In this document: positions 57,939 through 64,000 of the stretch, in pieces
Layout: each line of letters opens with the position of its first letter
Numbering within the stretch: the first letter of the stretch is position 1
Source of the DNA: Gamarada debralockiae
Lineage: Eukaryota > Ascomycota > Leotiomycetes > Helotiales > Hyphodiscaceae
DNA length: 64,000 nucleotides
Direction of reading: 5' to 3'
Assembly: GCA_002803225.1 (NCBI GenBank)
Contig: NXFV01001986.1
Span: 1-64,000 of the forward strand
Notes under the pieces: model-generated
Seen by the model: the letters and a program-made list of their open reading frames with translations, nothing else
Databases searched by the model: none
What the model was told of the DNA's origin: nothing
Program-made: the position numbers and the translations under genes

Positions 57939-58842
57939 TCAAGGATTGCCAAAGCTCGACTTCGAGCTATACAACTCATACGTAGCATCCACCCTCTGCC
58001 TCTCATCTGCCTGCGCCGGAAACTCAGCCTTCCCAAAGAAACCCCTCACATCGCTATCTGCACCAAAGTCCTTTCCCGCCCCCGTCCTCACCACCGTCAC
58101 TGGCGCCAGCTTCTGTCTGGTCCTCTCTCCCCAGCCCCAAAATTCCCAGGGACGCCAGGAGCGCAAGACCGAGTTGAGACCGAGGCCTGCGCCAACGGCT
58201 GTGGTATTATTCTTGGGACAGGTTTCTTTGTCCGGAGTGGAGGATGACACATTCGCACTCGCAGTACTGGCCCCACTAGAGGTGTGGTTGCAACCGCTTT
58301 CGCTGTTGCAGTCATAAGAAGCGATATATTCATGGTGGTGATATCCGTACTGTTGAAGCAAGAGTCCGCACCTTCTGGCTCCCGACAGCACAATGGGCCT
58401 GGTGACGAGGAGTCGCTGCATTGTTGGAGGGCCCAACCGGAGTCTTACTTCCTGCTCCGTATCAGCCTCATCATCTCATCAGTTCCCAGCGATTAGCTGT
58501 CCAACCACTTTTTTCCGGGACTTTGCCGCCAGAAACTAAATAGCAGCTAGCAGAAAACAAAGATCGGATCTTACCAGGGCAGAAATTCGGACAATTAGTC
58601 CCCCAATTTGAGTCCGTACAGCCACCTTGGTAAAAGTAACCAGGTATGCCATCCTGCCTAAGACACAGCCCGGAGGTAGTGCAGATGTCGCCGCCGTCCA
58701 AATTACAGCAGATGCCTGTGTTGGCAGTGGAGTTACAGGGCTTGAACTGTGCGGTGGTGCCTGTCTGCATGTAGCAGGTTTGGGTGTGTACTAACGTAGA
58801 CACCAAGGAGAAGGAGATGAGAATGCTGGGGAATAGTTGCAT
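57939..58842 (-). CDS. Cys-rich secreted or single-pass membrane protein, possible frameshifts
   Basis: ATG 58842 starts a signal peptide (MQLFPSILISFSLVSTLVHT, cut near residue 20) and a Cys-rich domain (CYMQTGTTAQFKPC, then ICCNLDGGDIC, SGLC, GGCTDSNWGTNCPNFCP). A 131-nt intron (58444-58574) leads to DSGWALQQCSDSS and LCCREPEG. This matches a large fungal family with an N-terminal Cys domain, a Ser/Thr stalk, one TM helix and a charged tail. After about 58350 the expected stalk (SGCNHTSSGASTASANVSSS) lies in a shifted frame, the TM-like LALLASLGILGLG near 58140-58180 in another, and the tail (ERTRQKLAPVTVV, then VDATYELYS, ending 57939) back again. The uninterrupted frame from exon 1 instead ends at 58097 after 204 residues. 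Either unseen introns exist, or the gene is decaying, or indel errors affect the sequence. Wall sensing or adhesion is a guess. Confidence 0.6.
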
Positions 58843-60476
58843 CTTTGCGAAGTGGAAGCAAGTATTAGAGAGGGCAATGACAGAGAAAAGAAGAAAAGAA
58901 AGACGGAATAGAAAGAGAGTAAAGAAGTTTTGAGTTGTGTGTATGGGGCCTCCATACATCCTCTGACCGCTGGACGTCCAACGTACGACCTCTGATCGGG
59001 GAGCTTGCCAATAATGGAATAATTCAATCATTCCCAACAGACGCATCATGTTTGACATGTCGAATTTCGGACTCAATTATACCAGCAGACAGGTACGTTC
59101 GCTCTTGGGCACTGTACCGTGCCGCGAAGAATCCATGCCCGGGGCTATGTCAGTCCCCACCAACCCCACCCCTTGAAGGTAGGCGAGGCTCAAACTACAC
59201 GCCAAATTTTCGGGCTCTTTCCATAGCGATTCCATATGCTCCTTCTCGTATAAACTTCCGTCAACATCTACGTTCCGCTCTCTTCCATCAATGGCAAACT
59301 CGTTGTCAATCCCCCCCCCCCCCACCCCCCTTTCTCTTTCACCAACAGAATTTTTTTTCGGCAGTCCAAATAGCTTGAACGTATAAATAACACAACTCCG
59401 CGTCTAATTCAGTAAAGGATCCCCACGTCTCTTCGAAGGTGATTCCGAGAAGTCCCACCGATCGAACACTAGTGCTAAGGTATCTAGAAGTGCTAATGGG
59501 TATAGAGTGGTGGTCGAGCAGCGTCTTCGTGTGCGCCATTGGCGAACACCATATCTATGTGTTGAGAGAGAATCGAGGTTGAATGTGGACCAACGTAGAG
59601 GATATCGAGCTTGGGACGAATATATATGTATGAGAATGGGACATAGGTCGATAGACAGAGATGCCGAGACTCGTGACATTATGTGGAAAGCAACGGGAAG
59701 AGTGCAGCTTATCTGGTGCCATTTAGCATTGTCAACAAAGTTAATAGTAAATCTTACATGGCCAAAGTAGTCATGAGTCAAGCTGGGGTGGATAAAAGGA
59801 TCGTAAAAAGAAAAGAGGGGGGGGGTACGCCATTACTAATGCCCAGTTGGAAGATTCGGCGTGGTGATGTGCAGGCAAATATCTGAAGACGCAGTTCAGT
59901 TGGGAGAGAAGAGGAGGATATCGTGTCTGGCATTTTGTGGTGGTGAGTGAGTCGTGGAGTTGGGAGGAAATTGGGGATAGCCGTGCTTGAGGTGTATCAC
60001 AAGTCTGAAGATCAGCGCCTGAGGCGACAGCACCCTGCTCCTATTCCGTGTCGCTAGGTACAACCTCAAGGCCAAGGAATTATGATATGGCTCAGATTAT
60101 ATGTGAAGCTTCCATTGACTTGTTGGAGCAGCAATCCCAACATGTGGATGAGGTGAGTGGACATGTTTTCAGAAGGTCTTTCTTTCTCTATCAGAGAAGT
60201 CAACCCTATCCCTTCTCTCTACTTGAGATCAGATCTACTAAATCTGCAACTACCCTATACTGCCTCCCAATATCTAGAGTAGACACGACACCAAACCCAG
60301 AAGCCCCATAAATATGCTGAACGATATGACAGAGAAGAGAAGATATACCGTGCCGCTAAATCCCAAAAACAAACCCATTCCAAACTCCAGTGCACCTGCA
60401 CGACGCTCTCAGCTACACCTAATGCTCCGATACCCATCCTCTCAACACGCCAAACACTCAAAAGGGGCGAACGGGT
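58843..60476. other. intergenic, no gene recognised
   Basis: Contains a C tract at 59311-59330 and a G tract at 59817-59825. ORFs around 59404-59781 overlap on both strands with no motif. Confidence 0.4.
59311..59330. repeat. C-rich tract (C13 A C6)
   Basis: Twenty bases are all C except one A. A G run of nine occurs at 59817-59825. Such tracts are prone to slippage and to base-calling errors. Confidence 0.85.
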
Positions 60477-62285
60477 CTATACCTCACCCCAACTCCCCAT
60501 AGCGCCCGTACTAGCAATCAAGCTCCCACTCCCCACGCTCCCCGGCCCAAAATCCCAATAATGGCGACTTGATCCCGTCCCACTATTGCGCTTACCCTTC
60601 GCACTGAGTCTCTCACTCGCACAGCTGGAGCCACCTCTCCTCACTCCCATGCTTATCCTCTCTATACCTATTCTCTCTCCACTCCCAGGAATACTAGCCT
60701 TCCACGTCCGGCGCTCGATGCTGTTTCTTCTTCTCCTCCTGATCTCAGCAGCTTCACCTGACTGTCTTGTGATGAGAGGGTGGTGTTGGCGTACCCTAGC
60801 AGCACGCGCTGCTGTGTCTGCTGTGCTGGCTGTCGCGAGATGAGAGGTACCATGTGTGGAGAAGGGTATGGTCGATAGTGTGGGGGAGGTGGGAGAGGAA
60901 CGGAATTTGGAGGTGAAGCGTTCGCGGAGGTAGCGGAATACCATTTTGATATCGAGGTCGCGCTCCCATTCTTCTCTTGATAGGGGCTGTGGGTTGGAGA
61001 GCGGATTCGATGGTCGGGGTGTAGCGTCTTCGGGTCCGAGTGCTAGTGATGCTGATGTATGAGGAATGGCGACCGGTTGTGTTTGAGGGATGGTTGGCTG
61101 GAATTCGGGTAGAGTTGGTGAGAGTGGGCTAGTCAGTATCGAGGCGTGCGGATCGGAGAGGAGTGGTTGATCTCGTGTGGACTCTAGAATGACGGGCAGA
61201 CCAGCATAGGGAAGGGGAGATTGTTGAGTCTGCAAATAGGTGGAAAATGCGCCAGGATGGTCGGAGAGTTGAGAGACAAGGAGGCCGAGCTCACGAGCAA
61301 TTCGTTCCAGAAGTCGGTATTCCCACGATGATTGATCGTACTGCTGGCTCGTGGCTATGAGGCTGTGGGCTGCATCGAAAGGGGTATTGGCTGGTGGAGC
61401 CGTTGATAGATCGTCATCTTCTGGTAGAGTCTCGCCGAAGATGATAGATAGGAGATCATCGTCAATTCCCATAAGATCCCGAATGACTCTCCTCGTAATC
61501 CGATTCCAGAAACTCTCATTCTCCTCACTCGGCACCTCCGCCGTCACAGACCCTTCCATGTTGCTCAATGTAGCAACATCCTCTTGCTCCCTGTCCTCCA
61601 GCTGACTCCTCCGTTCACTACTCATAGATTGTTTCCTCCTCCTTGTCTCCCTCTGAATCTCATCCACCAACACCCGACTCTGCTCCATCCTCCACGCCTC
61701 AATCCGCCTCGTCCTCTCCGCCTCCGCCGCTCTCTCAGTCTCCAATTCCAACGTCCCTAGCTCAACACTCTCCCTCCGCCTCTTCACCCGCTTCGGATTG
61801 TACCGCTCAAAAGCATATAAATGCTCCTGTACATCCTCTCCCATAGTGGTCTGATCCACGCGGAAACTCCCTAACCCATCATGTGTCGGGAGTACAGTCC
61901 CGCTGGCCTCACCCTCTTGTCTATACACACTCGGCTCAGATCGGAACTCATGTAGATGGCTATCCAGACTATCTAGTTCACCATCTTCCTCTTCCTCCTC
62001 GATGACGCCTTCGGTATGTTCCGAGCCTTCATCGTACCCGTATGACCGTGCCGCTGTATCTAGTGATCCGAAGTCAGAGATGCGTGAATGCCCGGCAGTT
62101 CGTGTGCGGGCGGTGGATGTCGTGTATGTGCGATCTGTTGTCGAGGCTGCGACGGGGGAGAATAGAATCCATTCTTGTGACTCTTCGATGGGTTGGGATG
62201 TGGTTGGGGGTTGCACTTGAACCTGCTCGTCGGGAACAGTGTAGACTCGTTGCGGAGCATGGTAGGTAGGCTGACGGAACGCCAT
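60477..62285 (-). CDS. uncharacterised fungal protein, 602 residues, intronless
   Basis: A single open exon from ATG 62285 encodes 602 residues with consistent coding character. The protein is mostly disordered. The front is rich in Pro/Gln/Thr, and an acidic run EEEEEDGELDSLD lies near 96-108. A charged helix follows at about 180-235 (ETERAAEAERTRRIEAWRME, VLVDEIQRETRRRK), probably coiled-coil. One better ordered patch (FWNRITRRVIRDLMGIDDDLLSIIFGE, near 265-292) is followed by ERIARELGLLVSQL. The C-terminus is Arg/Ser/Gly-rich. I do not recognise a family. The helix-rich centre could bind a partner protein. No signal peptide or TM helix is seen, so it is likely nuclear or cytosolic. Confidence 0.75.
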   Translation of the reverse strand: MAFRQPTYHAPQRVYTVPDEQVQVQPPTTSQPIEESQEWILFSPVAASTTDRTYTTSTARTRTAGHSRISDFGSLDTAARSYGYDEGSEHTEGVIEEEEEDGELDSLDSHLHEFRSEPSVYRQEGEASGTVLPTHDGLGSFRVDQTTMGEDVQEHLYAFERYNPKRVKRRRESVELGTLELETERAAEAERTRRIEAWRMEQSRVLVDEIQRETRRRKQSMSSERRSQLEDREQEDVATLSNMEGSVTAEVPSEENESFWNRITRRVIRDLMGIDDDLLSIIFGETLPEDDDLSTAPPANTPFDAAHSLIATSQQYDQSSWEYRLLERIARELGLLVSQLSDHPGAFSTYLQTQQSPLPYAGLPVILESTRDQPLLSDPHASILTSPLSPTLPEFQPTIPQTQPVAIPHTSASLALGPEDATPRPSNPLSNPQPLSREEWERDLDIKMVFRYLRERFTSKFRSSPTSPTLSTIPFSTHGTSHLATASTADTAARAARVRQHHPLITRQSGEAAEIRRRRRNSIERRTWKASIPGSGERIGIERISMGVRRGGSSCASERLSAKGKRNSGTGSSRHYWDFGPGSVGSGSLIASTGAMGSWGEV

Positions 62286-63341
62286 TGTCGTTTATATCTA
62301 ATTTAATATGATCGGGAGGTATAGAGAAGTTGAGAGAGGCGTTCGAAAGCAAGATATGTGGTCGTAGCAATATAAGGCTATTTTAAGGGGATAGTTGAGC
62401 AAGGGGATGCAGGGGCAGCTCTCGCGACAGGGCGTGATTCACCCTGCTCCCTTTGTTGGGCGGCGTATGCAAGTCGATGAATGAGCGACTCCTCAAAACC
62501 TCCTGAGCGAAGGATCAAGAGATGCGGTTGTCCAAAAGAGGGGATATGCTCTTAATCCTGCTTTCCCGTCCTGGTGTCGAGTCGTGTGAGGTTAGCTCCA
62601 CTGATCACCGCTTACCGGCCTGATAACAGTGTCGTGATACAGCCACGTGGATTGCAGGTTGGGGGTTCTTTCATGAATCGACTTCAGCAACTCATGTTTC
62701 GTCATCAAGCATTTAAAAGAAAGGATTGTAATTGGGAGGAGATTTGGTAATCCAAAGGAAATGAACTGATGATTATTCATTAATTGTTGGGAAGCAGCGG
62801 TATCCCTTATCCATCGATCATGCCACCGGATTTAGAAGCGATAAGACCAAGTTTTAGTTCACTTCTGTCAGAGGGGATTATCGCCACAGTCAAACGAGCC
62901 AATCCGCCTAGAGATGGAAGATATTCGGTCTGAATTAGCTTTTGTGATTCACGAAAAATAGGAAAGAAACAGTAAGAAATAGTGACCAGCTGCCCTCTTC
63001 TGTCAGAAGCGCAAGAGTTCCGCTAAGTACGAAAATAGGGTGTGAAGTACAGTCATCCTTTAACATAGGGCGTTGCTGAGCGGCTGAGCCCCTTTTACCT
63101 TCTCCAAGGGCTCGGACATATCGAGGCATTCCATAATCACACATGACAAACGCAGGAAGAGAATTTGCATGAAAGCCGTAGCAAATTCCTTAGGTACAAT
63201 GATCAGAAAATCTGAATGCCATTCCTCATCATGGAAGACATCATGCAATCCAGCCATCGCAAAAATGTAGGTACGCCTTCCTTTCGTTCTTCCCAAATTT
63301 CCCGAGCCGTTTGACCTCAACTCAACCTAAACGAAAACCAT
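62286..63341. other. intergenic, no gene recognised
   Basis: Short ORFs only (for example 62935-63144 and 63060-63320 on the minus strand) with no motif. Includes the promoter of the 602-residue protein gene and the 3' region of the uL16 gene. Confidence 0.4.
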
Positions 63342-64000
63342 CTATGCTTCGAAAGCAGCGGGGAATCGTCGGACGTTGTCGGCCAGCTTGCCGTGGTTGC
63401 TCAAGAATTGGACATATGCACCATCGACCAAGACCTTGCCTCCTGCCTTCTTCTCCATGTACTCTTCGCGGCGGAGAGGAGTGAAGCCCCAGTTTTTGGA
63501 AACGATGATCTTTTGGCGACCGGGGAACTTGTATTGTGATCGGCGGAGAGCCTCGAGAGCGGTGGCACGGTCTGCTTTGATATTAGTGATTAATTCCTGG
63601 AAAGGAACGAGGTCTTGACTTACGTGAATCACGAGTTCGGACACTCAAAATAATTTGACCAATGTTGACACGGGCAACGGTTCCGTTGGGCTTTCCCCAA
63701 GCACCACGCATTCCAGTCTGCAGTCTATCGGCACCGGCGCAAGACAACATCTTGTTGATACGGACGACGTGGTATGGGTGAGCGCGGACACGGAGATGGA
63801 AACCTTCCTTTCCGGCAACCTTGACCAAGTACCTGTAAACCATACCATTAGTCTCTGTAGAATATACGCCATCTGAGCCTCCATCTCATCCTGCCCGAAG
63901 GCGTTTCCCTTCCTCCTAATATACCCCTCCACTTCGTCATGGGTGAACTCACTTGTTGGCGCAAATACGGGCAGCCTCCAAAGCCTCAGAGCTCAATTGT
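63342..64000 (-). CDS. rpl10: 60S ribosomal protein uL16 (RPL10), 5' end beyond the window
   Basis: Three exons are visible on the minus strand: 63953-64000 (cut by the window end), 63624-63832 and 63342-63571, joined over introns of 120 and 52 nt. The visible protein runs from [20 protein letters not shown] through [20 protein letters not shown] and [15 protein letters not shown] to the end [14 protein letters not shown]. These are invariant uL16 blocks. uL16 sits at the base of the P stalk near the peptidyl transferase centre of the 60S subunit and is one of the last proteins loaded in the cytoplasm. The missing N-terminal part (about 100 residues) lies past position 64000. No anomalies were seen. 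Confidence 0.97.

Noticed and set aside
1..64000. CRISPR array, bacterial operon or phage system
   Set aside because: Spliceosomal introns and fungal families throughout show a nuclear fungal genome; no spacer-repeat array exists.

Overview
This window comes from a filamentous ascomycete nuclear genome. Genes are compact, with 46-65 nt GT-AG introns that often carry a CTAAC-type branch site. The protein families are typically fungal: a HET-domain protein, DUF6594, a highly reducing PKS, a PRP1/PRP6 splicing factor and a carboxylate-type MFS permease. TAG/TAA stops in repeats and dead genes look like CpA-to-TpA (RIP-type) mutation. A leotiomycete-like genome is plausible, but this cannot be settled from the window alone.

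Layout. 1-10.5 kb is a repeat-rich, gene-poor flank. It holds minisatellites, diverged tandem repeats, an orphan kinase-like ORF, a DUF6594 membrane protein gene and a RIP-mutated Tc1/mariner element with terminal inverted repeats. 11.5-20 kb holds an intact Gfo/Idh/MocA oxidoreductase and a secreted PLC-like phosphodiesterase. These are followed by a decayed alpha/beta hydrolase and a decayed cysteine-rich gene built of four duplicated exon modules. 21-33 kb holds an F-box protein, the conserved spliceosomal gene prp1/PRP6 and a HET-domain gene, separated by long intergenic stretches with small inverted-repeat (MITE-like) elements.

34.6-55.8 kb looks like a metabolic gene cluster. A ThDP enzyme strongly resembling benzaldehyde lyase is divergently paired with an allantoate/carboxylate-type MFS permease. 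Next comes a 2,908-residue highly reducing PKS (KS-AT-DH-ER-KR-ACP) that ends in a carnitine acyltransferase domain and has no visible C-methyltransferase. Then follow a 14-TM drug-type MFS exporter and a sugar-porter MFS. The PKS and exporter are adjacent on the same strand. The idea is that the PKS makes a reduced acyl chain released or reloaded by its own acyltransferase domain, the exporter moves the product out, and the ThDP lyase may make or join an aldehyde; co-regulation is inference. No transcription factor gene was seen inside the cluster.

57.9-64 kb holds a cysteine-rich secreted/membrane protein with frame problems, a 602-residue unknown protein and the 3' part of the gene for ribosomal protein uL16 (RPL10), cut by the window end. 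Exon boundaries were set by hand from splice signals and reading-frame continuity. In every full multi-exon model given as intact, the exon lengths sum to a multiple of three.
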